From the NCBI RefSeq assembly GCF_001942495.1, contig NZ_MKZS01000001.1:2389171-2453170 (forward strand): a stretch of 64,000 nt of DNA, in the 5' to 3' direction. Source of the DNA: Moorena bouillonii PNG. Its GTDB lineage: Bacteria; Cyanobacteriota; Cyanobacteriia; Cyanobacteriales; Coleofasciculaceae. Of this stretch, positions 18,089-26,994 are shown one piece after another. Under the pieces are notes generated by a model. That model was not told the origin of the DNA. It worked only from the letters and a program-made list of their open reading frames with translations, and made no database searches. Made by a program: the position numbers and the translations under genes. Positions within the stretch are counted from its first letter, which is position 1. Each line of letters starts with the position of its first letter.

Positions 18089-20011
18089 ATGAAACCGTTA
18101 CTGAAACTCTGGCCTATAGCCTTGGTAAATAGACTGGTTTCTTTTAAGCAAACCATTAAACGTCAGGGTTGGTGGATTTTGCTATTTGTGATCGGGATGA
18201 TAATTCCTCTATGCCAGCTTTCCCCATCCTACGCCAGTGGCACCTTTAAAGATGTCCCAGACAATTATTGGGCACAGCCGTGTATCACCAAACTAGCACA
18301 ACAAAATATTATCAGGGGTTACCCAGATGGTACCTTTAAACCGAATGCTCCGATCACCAGAGCTGAGTTTGCTGCACTGCTTCTGAAGGCTTTCCCTAGT
18401 GCTCCTCAAGTGCGCAGTGACCAAAAATTCGTAGATGTACCAACTAATTACTGGGCTAATCAGGCTATTCGTAATGCTGATAAAACGGGATTTTTGGCTG
18501 GCTATCCTGGTAGAGTTTTCCGCCCTAAGCAAAATATCCCTCGTGTCCAAGCGTTAGTATCTTTAGCTAGTGGATTGAAGTATAAACCGGTCAAGTCTTC
18601 CCTAGAAACTTTAAAGGCAGCGTTTACTGATGCTACAGCAATTCCGAACTATGCCCAAAATGCGATCGCAGCAGCTACGGAAAATCAGATTGTGGTCAAT
18701 CCCCCTAATGTGAAGCAATTCAAACCTAACCAACAAGCTAGTCGAGCTGAGGTAGCTGCTTTTTTGTGCCAAGCTACCCAAACCACTGGATTGATTCCTA
18801 ATCAATACATTGCTAAGGTTGAGCCACCAACTCCTGGTTCTACTGAAGCGGAGTTAAGAGGGGTATGGCTGACAAATATTGATAGTGAGGTACTGTTGTC
18901 TAATAGAGCAGTAACGGATAGCCTACAAAAACTTAAGGAGCTCAACTTTAACACGGTATATCCTACAGTGTGGAATTGGGGTTATACACTATATCCGTCT
19001 CAAGTAGCTAAACGGGTAGTGGGACTGGAAGCACGAATATCGACGGAGTTAGAGAAAGACTTATTTGACCCAAAGAAGGGGGTGCAGGGAGGACGAGATG
19101 TTCTCAAAGAGATTGTCGAGGTGGGACATGACAATGGTTTGAGAGTTATTCCCTGGTTTGAATTTGGCTTCAAAGCACCCTCCTATTCTGAATTAGCCAA
19201 ACGCCACCCAGATTGGCTGACCCAAACCAAAGATGGGGTCAAGACTCAAACTACTAAAGGATTAGAACCAGAGGATGAAAGACTACAAGAGATTGTTTGG
19301 CTCAATCCTTTTAAACCAGATGTACAGCAATTTATTCAAGATTTAGTTATTGAAATTGTCAGCAACTATGATGTTGATGGTATCCAATTCGATGACCACT
19401 TTGGGTTGCCAGTGACCTTTGGTTACGATGATTTCACAGTAGAATTGTACAAAAAAGAACACCAAGGTAAATCTCCCCCCACTGACCCAAAGGATGAGGA
19501 ATGGGTACGCTGGCGAGCAAATAAAATTACGGATTTCCTAACCAAGCTGTTTCGAGCAGTTAAAGACAGTGTTAAAGACAGTAACAATGATGTGATTATT
19601 TCCCTATCTCCCAATCCCCAACGTTTTTCTTACCAATTCTTTTTAGCTGACTGGGCAAGTTGGGAACAACGGGGTTTAGTAGAAGAACTAATTGTCCAGA
19701 TTTATCGAGATAATTTCAGCACTTTTATCTCGGAATTAGACCAGACAGAAGTCAAAAGAGCACGGAGTCATATTCCGGTAGGAATTGGTATTTTAAGTGG
19801 TCTCAGAACTCGTTTAGTTCCGGTCTCACAAATTCAGCGGCAAGTGGATGCTGTCCGACTGCGGGGATTTGCTGGTGTGTCGTTTTTCTTCTATGAAACC
19901 TTGTTGAATATGAGTGATGAACCAGCTTCTGAGCGTGAGAGGGGTTTTGGGATTATGTTTCCTGAATTTGTGAAAGCACCAGATATAGAGGATTGGAAGA
20001 AATCGAATTGA
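18089..20011 (+). CDS. SLH-domain protein with GHL10/DUF187-type glycoside hydrolase domain
   Basis: 640 residues. A signal or anchor segment (GWWILLFVIGMIIPLCQLSP) ends near residue 50. Three S-layer homology repeats follow (TFKDVPDNYWAQPCI, IIRGYPDGTFKPN, ITRAEFAALL; FVDVPTNYWANQAI) to about residue 235. A family-10-like glycosylhydrolase domain begins with ELRGVWLTNIDSEVL and includes VIPWFEFGFK, WLNPFKPDVQQFI and YDVDGIQFDDHFG with candidate catalytic acids. Expected at the cell envelope, bound through SLH repeats, cleaving an unknown polysaccharide. Single gene, ATG start. Confidence 0.88.
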   Translation: MKPLLKLWPIALVNRLVSFKQTIKRQGWWILLFVIGMIIPLCQLSPSYASGTFKDVPDNYWAQPCITKLAQQNIIRGYPDGTFKPNAPITRAEFAALLLKAFPSAPQVRSDQKFVDVPTNYWANQAIRNADKTGFLAGYPGRVFRPKQNIPRVQALVSLASGLKYKPVKSSLETLKAAFTDATAIPNYAQNAIAAATENQIVVNPPNVKQFKPNQQASRAEVAAFLCQATQTTGLIPNQYIAKVEPPTPGSTEAELRGVWLTNIDSEVLLSNRAVTDSLQKLKELNFNTVYPTVWNWGYTLYPSQVAKRVVGLEARISTELEKDLFDPKKGVQGGRDVLKEIVEVGHDNGLRVIPWFEFGFKAPSYSELAKRHPDWLTQTKDGVKTQTTKGLEPEDERLQEIVWLNPFKPDVQQFIQDLVIEIVSNYDVDGIQFDDHFGLPVTFGYDDFTVELYKKEHQGKSPPTDPKDEEWVRWRANKITDFLTKLFRAVKDSVKDSNNDVIISLSPNPQRFSYQFFLADWASWEQRGLVEELIVQIYRDNFSTFISELDQTEVKRARSHIPVGIGILSGLRTRLVPVSQIQRQVDAVRLRGFAGVSFFFYETLLNMSDEPASERERGFGIMFPEFVKAPDIEDWKKSN

Positions 20012-20140
20012 GGCGTTGCTGAATTGAAGTATGTTGGTATAAACACTCTTTTCTATTAGTTGACCACAATTTAATTATTTTTCGGAGATATCTAGTAGTC
20101 GGAGTATATATCGAACTCAGGTCAATCGATTCTATCCCTC

Positions 20141-23100
20141 CTACATGCTAAATGGAAACTCTTCGATTTGCCGAAGGTAAACCCGAAGCAACTGGCTGTC
20201 TGGGGGCGCGCAAGTAATACCAGAATTAGCAAGTCCCTTAACAGTATTCTCGCAATCCAACTTTGAGGTGAAGGAGGATGCCTCTAAATAGGTTAGCTGG
20301 GTTCCGGGAATTTTTTTGGTTAAAAACGGCAAGATGGGACTTAAAACATTTTCTGGGGAACTCAAGATCACATCCCGCATTTTTGATTCCCACTGGGGAT
20401 AGTCTATTTGCTCGATAGGGTAGCCGAGAGAACGGATGAGATCGACTAGCTCCCCTATCTGCAAACACTGAGGATTGACTAAGTGGAAGCTTTTTCCTAG
20501 GGATTCTTTCTGCCTAGATAGATAAACAATGGCTTGACTGACATAGTCTACTGGTGTCAAATCGAATTCAATATTGAGATCGGGAGCAATGCCTTGCTCG
20601 ACAAAGCTCTTTAGCAGCCTACCTAAGGTTTGCTCGGCATTAGATGCGCCAGTTTTACTGTGCCCGCTAATCGTCCCCGGTCGGTAGATACTAACCGGAA
20701 TGCCGAGGGAATGTGCGGTTTTAAACAATTTTTCTGCTACCCATTTACTTTGAGCATAACCTCCATAGACTACTTCACAATCCTCCAAAGGGTCTTCTTC
20801 TCCAATGGATGGCTTGTTGAAATACCCTGTTGACTTAAAAATAGCGGGTGAAGAGATAAAATGGACGGACTTGAGTTTGATTTGACTGGCTAATCTCAAG
20901 ATTTCCTGAGTTCCTCCCACGTTGGCTGCTCGCATAGCTGTGTAGGGATACGCTAAATTTAAGAAGGTAGCAGCGTGATAGATAATATCGATTTCCCGTG
21001 CTAGCTGCTCGAACTGTTGCTCGTGCAGTCCCAAAAGTGACTGGGACAAATCCCCTATCACTGGAATAATCCGGGAGTTGAAATTTTCATATTCCAGTAA
21101 ATAGCGATCGAGGTTGTTGGTAATTTTATGCTTGCCTTCATCAGTAGTCTTACAGCCACGAACCAGACAATAAATTCTGGCTTGGGTTTGTCTGAGGAGT
21201 TCATCGAGTAAAAAAGCACCGAGGAATCCGGTTGCTCCAGTCAATAAAATAGCATTGGGTTCGGCATAAGACCCAACGGAAGTAAAGTTTGGTTTGATGG
21301 TGGGATCTAGAACGGCTTCTGAAAGCAACTCTTCCACAGTCATGCTTTCAATCCCTGCAGCCTCTTCTGAGTTGCTAAATGTCTCGATTGCTTCAGCCAT
21401 GTTAGCTACTGTGGGTGCTTCTAACAAGGTGCGTAGGGGGAAATCAACTCCAAAAGTGTGTCTTACTTGGAAAAGGAGCCGAATTGCTAGGAGAGAATTT
21501 CCTCCTAATTCAAAGAAGTTGTCCCTCAGGCCAATGGGATGGATGTGTAAAACCTGACTCCAGAGTTGGGCTAATTTTGTTTCTAGTGAGGTACGGGGTG
21601 GGACAAACTCCTGCTCTAAAATAGGTCGTTCGGGATTAGGTGCAGGGAGCGATCGCCTGTCTAACTTACCATTAGGGGTTAGGGGCAACTCGTCTAAAAC
21701 CACAAATGCCGAAGGAATCATGTATTCTGGCAGCTTTGCTTGGATAAGTCTTAGCAATTCTGGCACAATTGCTGTCCGAGATTCTTCAGCAAGAGTGCTG
21801 ACAATATAGGCGACTAATCGCTTGTCACCCGGAATATCTTCCCTAGCAATTACTGCGGCTTGTCTCACCACAGGGTGTTGAGTAAGTACTGCCTCAATTT
21901 CCCCTAGTTCAATGCGGAAACCGCGAATTTTTACCTGATGATCCCCACGACCGAGTAACTCAATATTACCATCAGCAAGATAGCGAGCTAAGTCTCCCGT
22001 TTTGTATAATTTTGACTTTTGATTGTTGACTTTTGAATTGTCAAAGGGGTTGGTGATGAATTTTTCTGCTGTTAATTCTGGGCGGTTGAGATACCCCCTG
22101 ACCAGATAGTCTCCGCCTACGTAAAGTTCCCCAGTTTCTTCTCTGGAAACGGGTTGCATTTGGTGGTCTAAAATATAAATTGGCAGCTTAGCAATCGGGC
22201 GAGTTATAGAAAAGTTGCGCGGTTCTGGTTCGGGTTGACAGTGCCAGGAGCTAACCACAATGGTTTCAGTAGAGCCATATATTTCAACTGCTTGGCAATT
22301 GGGAAGGCTCTCCCAAAAGCGTTGTTTGAGAGCAAAGGGAAATGCTTCCCCACCTACAAAGATTCGTCTGAGATTCCTGCAAGTTTTCAAGCCCGGATCT
22401 TCGAGAAAAATCGAGAGCATAGAGGAAACAAAATAAGCAACGGTAATTTGCTCTTGGGCGATTAGCCGAACTATGTAAGCACTATCTTTTTCACCGTCTG
22501 GTTTTGCTAAAACAACGCAAGCTCCAGCCATTAGAGGCCAAAATAACTCCCAACGGCTGGACACATCAAAGCTGAGAGAGGCTTTGTGCAAAACGCGATC
22601 GCTTTTCTGATAGGGAAAAGTCTCTTGAAGCCAGCGCCAGCTTTGACAAACCGCTCGATGGGGCATCATTGCGCCTTTTGGCTTTCCGGTTGAGCCAGAA
22701 GTATAGGTAATGTAAGCTAAGTTTTCTCCTCCAACCCTACCGACTGGGTTAGTATTGCTTTCTACAGCTATTTTCTGCCAATCTGTATCCAAGCAAACTA
22801 GATATCCTTGATATTCTGGAATTTCCGGCACCAATTTCTGTTGTGTCAACAGCACTGACACTTGGGTATCATGGAGCATGAACTCCAAACGCTCCCTCGG
22901 ATAGGATGGATCTAAGGGCACATAAGCCCCCCCTGCTTTAAGAATCCCCAAAAGTCCGACCACTGTATCAACAGAACGCTCAACACAAATCCCCACAAGG
23001 GTTTCCGGTTCTACACCCAAGGAGCGCAAATAGCTGGCTAACTGGTTCGCTTTATCATTCAGTTCTCGGTAGGTTAACTGCTGCTTGTCAAATACAACAG

Positions 23101-23158
23101 CAATCTGATCAGGTGTTCGTTCTACTTGGGCTTCAAATAACTGAGGTATTGTATCCAT
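20141..23158 (-). CDS. Stand-alone NRPS module: adenylation, carrier protein, thioester reductase (A-PCP-R)
   Basis: 1005 residues without a condensation domain. Adenylation domain about 10-505: YTSGSTGKPKG at 152-162, a modified A4 motif FDVSSRWELFWP at 197-208, YGSTET at 294-299, YKTGDLARYL and the NGKLD lysine near 498. Asp198 suggests an alpha-amino acid substrate. Carrier domain about 520-590 with phosphopantetheine Ser555 in LGGNSLLAIR. Reductase about 635-1000 with GATGFLG and YAQSK, releasing the thioester as an aldehyde or alcohol with NADPH. Likely works with the five minus-strand genes upstream (23755-28077). Specificity not predictable with confidence. Confidence 0.9.
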   Translation of the reverse strand: MDTIPQLFEAQVERTPDQIAVVFDKQQLTYRELNDKANQLASYLRSLGVEPETLVGICVERSVDTVVGLLGILKAGGAYVPLDPSYPRERLEFMLHDTQVSVLLTQQKLVPEIPEYQGYLVCLDTDWQKIAVESNTNPVGRVGGENLAYITYTSGSTGKPKGAMMPHRAVCQSWRWLQETFPYQKSDRVLHKASLSFDVSSRWELFWPLMAGACVVLAKPDGEKDSAYIVRLIAQEQITVAYFVSSMLSIFLEDPGLKTCRNLRRIFVGGEAFPFALKQRFWESLPNCQAVEIYGSTETIVVSSWHCQPEPEPRNFSITRPIAKLPIYILDHQMQPVSREETGELYVGGDYLVRGYLNRPELTAEKFITNPFDNSKVNNQKSKLYKTGDLARYLADGNIELLGRGDHQVKIRGFRIELGEIEAVLTQHPVVRQAAVIAREDIPGDKRLVAYIVSTLAEESRTAIVPELLRLIQAKLPEYMIPSAFVVLDELPLTPNGKLDRRSLPAPNPERPILEQEFVPPRTSLETKLAQLWSQVLHIHPIGLRDNFFELGGNSLLAIRLLFQVRHTFGVDFPLRTLLEAPTVANMAEAIETFSNSEEAAGIESMTVEELLSEAVLDPTIKPNFTSVGSYAEPNAILLTGATGFLGAFLLDELLRQTQARIYCLVRGCKTTDEGKHKITNNLDRYLLEYENFNSRIIPVIGDLSQSLLGLHEQQFEQLAREIDIIYHAATFLNLAYPYTAMRAANVGGTQEILRLASQIKLKSVHFISSPAIFKSTGYFNKPSIGEEDPLEDCEVVYGGYAQSKWVAEKLFKTAHSLGIPVSIYRPGTISGHSKTGASNAEQTLGRLLKSFVEQGIAPDLNIEFDLTPVDYVSQAIVYLSRQKESLGKSFHLVNPQCLQIGELVDLIRSLGYPIEQIDYPQWESKMRDVILSSPENVLSPILPFLTKKIPGTQLTYLEASSFTSKLDCENTVKGLANSGITCAPPDSQLLRVYLRQIEEFPFSM

Positions 23159-23164
23159 ATACTT

Positions 23165-23262
23165 TGAGGTTTTAGGTTTTGGGTTTTAGGTTTGAGGTGT
23201 TAGGTGTTAGGTGTTATGTTTTAGGTTTGAGGTGTTAGGGATTAGGTGTTATGTTTTAGATA
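23165..23262. repeat. Heptamer-like array (AGGTGTT/AGGTTTT), left flank of four-helix gene
   Basis: Repeats of GGTGTTA and GGTTTTA. The inverted version lies at 23686-23737 on the other side of the four-helix-bundle gene, so the gene sits between inverted arms. Confidence 0.85.
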
Positions 23263-23279
23263 ACGACTAAACAAAAAAG

Positions 23280-23663
23280 GTGATCAGGGTGCTCGAAGTT
23301 AAGAGTTATCGAGACTTAAAGGTTTGGAATCGGGCAATGGACTTGGTTGTACTATGCTACAAACTTACTTCTAAGTTACCAAAAACTGAGATTTATGGAC
23401 TGAGCAGCCAAATTCAACGAGCTGCTGTTTCGATTCCAGCTAATATCGCTGATGGCAAAGGGAGACAGCATTTGGGAGACTATATCCATCATCTATCCAT
23501 AGCTAATGGATCTCTCAAAGAATTGGAAACACATTTGCTAATTACTGGCAGATTATCTTATCTTAAAAACTCTGAGTTACAGCCCGTTTTAGAGTTAAGC
23601 GATGAAATAGGAAGAATGCTCAACAGTCTGATGGAAAAACTAAAGGAGAAGAAGAAAAATTAG
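23280..23663 (+). CDS. Four-helix-bundle protein (S23/Avd-like, TIGR02436 family)
   Basis: 127 residues with the family core SYRDLKVWNRAMDLVVLCYKL, GLSSQIQRAAVSIPANIADG and SLKELETHLLITGRL. Members include proteins encoded in 23S rRNA intervening sequences and Avd accessory factors of diversity-generating retroelements; the cellular role of solitary ones is unknown. GTG start at 23280; an internal GTG four codons later is also possible. It is encoded opposite to the surrounding biosynthetic genes and is framed by inverted heptamer arrays, so it looks like an inserted cassette. Confidence 0.85.
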   Translation: MIRVLEVKSYRDLKVWNRAMDLVVLCYKLTSKLPKTEIYGLSSQIQRAAVSIPANIADGKGRQHLGDYIHHLSIANGSLKELETHLLITGRLSYLKNSELQPVLELSDEIGRMLNSLMEKLKEKKKN

Positions 23664-23685
23664 GCTATCCGAATAATTAGCGTTT

Positions 23686-23737
23686 TACCTCAAACCTAAA
23701 ACCTAACACCTAAAACCTAACACCTAAAACCTAACAC
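23686..23737. repeat. Heptamer-like array (AACACCT/AAAACCT), right flank of four-helix gene
   Basis: Tandem CCTAAAA and CCTAACA units, the reverse complement of the array at 23165-23262. Confidence 0.85.
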
Positions 23738-23754
23738 CACTTCTCTGATGCACT

Positions 23755-24510
23755 CTAGCGCACGTATGAGGCTCCATTAATATCAATGTTGGTTCCAGTT
23801 GCCGAGGGGACTTGTCCGGATAAGAGGAAAGCTACCATGGCAGCAATTTCCTCTGGCTGGGCGATTCGCTGTAGAGGAATACCGGACAAAATTTGGGATA
23901 TAGGGTAGTTTTCGGTAAATGTCCTGGTCATTTCTGTATCAACAAAGCCCGGGCAAATAGAATAGGCTAGTATGCCATCAGCAGCAAAGTTACGAGCAAT
24001 ACTTTTAGTTAAGTTACTCAATGCTGCTTTGGAGGCTGCATAGTGCATGTACTCTGGGGTGTCGCCTCGATGAGCTGCACGACTAGAGATGTTAACAAGA
24101 ATTCCTCCTCCCTTGGACTGAAAGTGTTCTATTGCCCGTCGGGTGATGGAACTAACAGCAATCAAGTTCACCTTAAGAGTTTCGATCCATTTCTCTTCCC
24201 AGAGTGAGGGATTATCATCCAAGCTGAGTTCGGTCATGATGGCGGCATTATTCACAACACCATCAAGGGAATATCCCAGATTGAGCACTTCCTCCACTAA
24301 TTGTTGTCCTGCTTGGGGCTGGGATAAATCTTTTTGAATGACAACACAATCAGTTTTGGCTGCGGAGGCTAGCTTCTGGGCTGGCTCAATGTGGGAATTA
24401 CAGTGCAGCACAACTCGTGCTTCTGAAGAAATAAGACATTGGGCAATGGAGTAGCCGATTCCAGTTCCCGCTCCTGTTACCAGAAATGTTTTTTCTGCGA
24501 TCTTGATCAT
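23755..24510 (-). CDS. Short-chain dehydrogenase/reductase (FabG-like)
   Basis: 251 residues. Classical SDR motifs: FLVTGAGTGIGYSIAQ for NAD(P), GVVNNAAIM, catalytic Ser in NISSRAAHRG and the YAASK pair near residue 157, then CPGFVDTEMT. C-terminus ATGTNIDINGASYVR is like FabG. Last of five closely spaced minus-strand genes, 25 bases after the cupin gene. Probably oxidises or reduces a carbonyl in the pathway of the A-PCP-R module; it could act on the aldehyde released by the reductase (inference). Confidence 0.88.
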   Translation of the reverse strand: MIKIAEKTFLVTGAGTGIGYSIAQCLISSEARVVLHCNSHIEPAQKLASAAKTDCVVIQKDLSQPQAGQQLVEEVLNLGYSLDGVVNNAAIMTELSLDDNPSLWEEKWIETLKVNLIAVSSITRRAIEHFQSKGGGILVNISSRAAHRGDTPEYMHYAASKAALSNLTKSIARNFAADGILAYSICPGFVDTEMTRTFTENYPISQILSGIPLQRIAQPEEIAAMVAFLLSGQVPSATGTNIDINGASYVR

Positions 24511-24535
24511 TGCATTAGTTCCATTAGGTTAAGAT

Positions 24536-24940
24536 TCAGGATTTCTGGCTAGGAAAGAAATCTGGTTTCCAATCTGCAGGCACTTCTCCCACTTCATTCT
24601 TAAAATCATGAAAGCTGTTTGGCGAAGAAATGGCTATAAAGTGTAGGTCATTGCTTGATTCATTCCTAATTTGATGCAGCGCTCCCGGAGATATTAGTAT
24701 GCCATCACCCGAATTAAGAACATGTGTTGTGTTCTCAATTACTATAGATGCTTCACCCTCAAGTATAAAGAAAAACTGTTGGGCAACTTCGTGGTAATGT
24801 TCCACTCCCCTGCTGTTGGGAGGCATAATTTCCTGTGCAACGGTTAAATTGTCATTGGCTAATAAATGCCATCCTTGACAGCCAGTTCCCCATTGAAAAT
24901 TTTCGGCAGTAGCTGTATTGATCTTTGCGTGGTTTGACAT
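24536..24940 (-). CDS. Cupin-domain protein
   Basis: 134 residues. One cupin barrel with motif 1 around VEHYHEVAQQFFFILEGEA (two His plus Glu candidates for metal) and motif 2 GDGILISPGALHQIRN. Small cupins in natural-product loci act as isomerases, epimerases, dioxygenases or regulators; the sequence does not say which. The WGTGCQGWHLL start resembles cupins of unknown function. Operon member between the methyltransferase (58 bases) and the SDR (25 bases). Confidence 0.82.
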   Translation of the reverse strand: MSNHAKINTATAENFQWGTGCQGWHLLANDNLTVAQEIMPPNSRGVEHYHEVAQQFFFILEGEASIVIENTTHVLNSGDGILISPGALHQIRNESSNDLHFIAISSPNSFHDFKNEVGEVPADWKPDFFPSQKS

Positions 24941-24998
24941 TGTTTTTTTTCTCTTGAATCGAAAGTTACTTTAGCATGAGCAAAACTTAGGAGTTTAC

Positions 24999-25940
24999 TC
25001 ATGCTTTCTTGGCACGGATAAAATATAACTGCTGATAGAGATTGGCCTCTTCTTCTATAAAGGGGGAGGGTTCTCCTTCTAGATCTGCTAGTTTTTGATA
25101 GCTTTGGACAAACTCTGTGTGATAGTTAGCTAAGGCAACATTAATTCTGTGGACAACAGCCCAATTGGCATCACCCCGCTCTTCCCAGTTAATAGAATAG
25201 TCTAAAGGATTGTCACTATCGCTTTGAATTCCTTTTCCCCAGTATTTTTCCATTAACCTATGGGTTAGTCTGGGGCCATTTTTACTGGTGGCGATGAAGA
25301 GAATTTCCCCTCCTGGTGCCAGGTAGGAACTACCTTGGGTAATTAAAGTGTCCATTACTAGTCTGCCGCGATCGCCATTGCGGTTCCATTCTTCACCCCG
25401 AAATTGGTCAGCAAACTTCAGCCTTGCTTGCAATTTTTCCTCCGTATCAGGTAGTGCTGGCGGGTTGAGATAAATCCGATCAACTTTCCCTTCAATCTCT
25501 CGATTCCCTTGAATTGCAGCAAAGCAGTTAGACTCAAAACTTTGGAAATCCTTTGGGTTAAGACCATTCAATTCCCAATTGCTTCCTTGCAGGGTAACGG
25601 CATAAGGGTTTAATTCCGTGCCAATTACCTGAGCTGCACCACCTTTTCCGGCGACTATGCCAAACATGCCTAAGCCACCAGCAAAATCCATCACCACCTT
25701 GCCCCTACAATCATCAGCAGCTACTAGCTCACACATTGTGAGGGAAAATAGTGAAGAAGGTGTCCAAGCATTAGGATGGGTTTCTAGTAAAATATCTAAG
25801 TCATTACTGAGATGATATTTGACAATCGTGCCCACCTCTAAAGACTGATAATCAATGTTACTGTCCGAGTCGTAGGTAATAATTGTTTTTTGTCCACATA
25901 AATCTTTGTCTGTTTCTAAATTAAGCTCTGGAGTTTTCAT
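24999..25940 (-). CDS. Class I SAM-dependent methyltransferase with NPP motif
   Basis: 313 residues. A SAM-binding motif VVMDFAGGLGMFGIVAGKGG lies near residue 82, and IYLNPPALPDTEE carries the NPP(Y/F-like) motif seen in methyltransferases acting on planar nitrogen, as in PrmC/HemK or RsmC types. The position usually aromatic is Ala. The N-terminal 70 residues and the C-terminal EANLYQQLYFIRAKK part are family-specific. It follows the formyltransferase by 24 bases. Likely methylates the pathway product, possibly on nitrogen; target unproven. Confidence 0.8.
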   Translation of the reverse strand: MKTPELNLETDKDLCGQKTIITYDSDSNIDYQSLEVGTIVKYHLSNDLDILLETHPNAWTPSSLFSLTMCELVAADDCRGKVVMDFAGGLGMFGIVAGKGGAAQVIGTELNPYAVTLQGSNWELNGLNPKDFQSFESNCFAAIQGNREIEGKVDRIYLNPPALPDTEEKLQARLKFADQFRGEEWNRNGDRGRLVMDTLITQGSSYLAPGGEILFIATSKNGPRLTHRLMEKYWGKGIQSDSDNPLDYSINWEERGDANWAVVHRINVALANYHTEFVQSYQKLADLEGEPSPFIEEEANLYQQLYFIRAKKA

Positions 25941-25964
25941 TAATTCTATTTGTACTCGGTAAAG

Positions 25965-26891
25965 CTACACTAATTGGAAAGTTTCAACTGTTTTTTCTAG
26001 GGAATAATATGCTAGGATTTCGCAAAATTCACTGTAATAAAATAGTTCTATTCCCAAATCCTCCATTTGATTAACTTCTTGGTAAGTGGGAGTACGATAA
26101 TATGTTCTTTTACTAAGATCCTGTTTTCCCTCCCAATAAAAAGGAAAAGAATATCCTTGAGCTAACTCATCGATGTATTCTAAAAAGATTTGGGCACCCT
26201 TTTTGTAAATCAAACATAAATTTTTTAGATAGCTGTAGTTTTTATTAAGATCTACAGAGTAAGCTCCTATGATGCTACCTGTATCAATTCCTTCCTCAAC
26301 AATATGTAAAGTTCCGTAAAGAGATTTTCCTTCAGCCATATCCCACAAGGAACACCACACGCCAGCACGTTCAGGAAGTTTTGATGAGTGAATATTGAAA
26401 ATCTTCCCCACACCATACTCACTTGCTACTTTAATAATTTCTGAACTGATGATTAGATTGTTCCTTACAGACAAACTAATGTAAGGTTCATGTTCTTGAT
26501 AAATAGCAATAATTTTCTCCTGTTCTTCTCTGTTTTTAGTACTTTTGATGCGAGACAATTTGCATTCGTACTGTCTCGCCAGTTGATTGAATGTCATCAA
26601 CTGGCATTTTTTATTGCCTAGATTTTTTTCAATGCAAGGAAAAACTATGTTACGGATATAATCTTTAGTCAAAAAATTAAACTTAGACAATTTTTCGACT
26701 TGGCTTTCTGCTTTTCTCGATACTTTTTGTGACAAAAATATATGAACTTTAAAGTTTCTATTGCTCAAAAAAGGAAGCAAAAAATTTAGAGTTATATTAG
26801 CGATAATATCTTCGTTACAAAAAATAATCATATTTTTAGGCTGATTATTCTTGTCCCTTTCTTGCCTAAAATTCTGTTCACAATTATTCAT
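25965..26891 (-). CDS. Formyltransferase (Met-tRNA/GAR formyltransferase fold)
   Basis: 308 residues. The catalytic core FNIHSSKLPERAGVWCSLWDM supplies Asn166 and His168, and GTLHIVEEGIDTGSIIG supplies Asp203: the Asn-His-Asp triad of N10-formyltetrahydrofolate-dependent formyltransferases. It is not Fmt: the N-terminus is divergent and there is no C-terminal OB-fold tRNA-binding domain. Formylation of an amine of the pathway product is likely. The gene is visibly AT-rich compared with murA or lpdA, a possible sign of transfer. Operon: 24 bases before the methyltransferase, 103 after the oxygenase. Confidence 0.85.
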   Translation of the reverse strand: MNNCEQNFRQERDKNNQPKNMIIFCNEDIIANITLNFLLPFLSNRNFKVHIFLSQKVSRKAESQVEKLSKFNFLTKDYIRNIVFPCIEKNLGNKKCQLMTFNQLARQYECKLSRIKSTKNREEQEKIIAIYQEHEPYISLSVRNNLIISSEIIKVASEYGVGKIFNIHSSKLPERAGVWCSLWDMAEGKSLYGTLHIVEEGIDTGSIIGAYSVDLNKNYSYLKNLCLIYKKGAQIFLEYIDELAQGYSFPFYWEGKQDLSKRTYYRTPTYQEVNQMEDLGIELFYYSEFCEILAYYSLEKTVETFQLV

Positions 26892-26994
26892 ATTTTCTTG
26901 TCATTACTTGTCTATTAAGAACCTCGATTCTGAGCTTACTCTCTAAGTTTTCTGGATAGTTATCGGGACTAAGGTGAGCAAGTTTAGATAGAAT

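Noticed and set aside
25965-26891. Reading the formyltransferase as methionyl-tRNA formyltransferase (fmt)
   Set aside because: The C-terminal tRNA-binding domain is absent, the N-terminus is divergent, and it sits in a biosynthetic operon.
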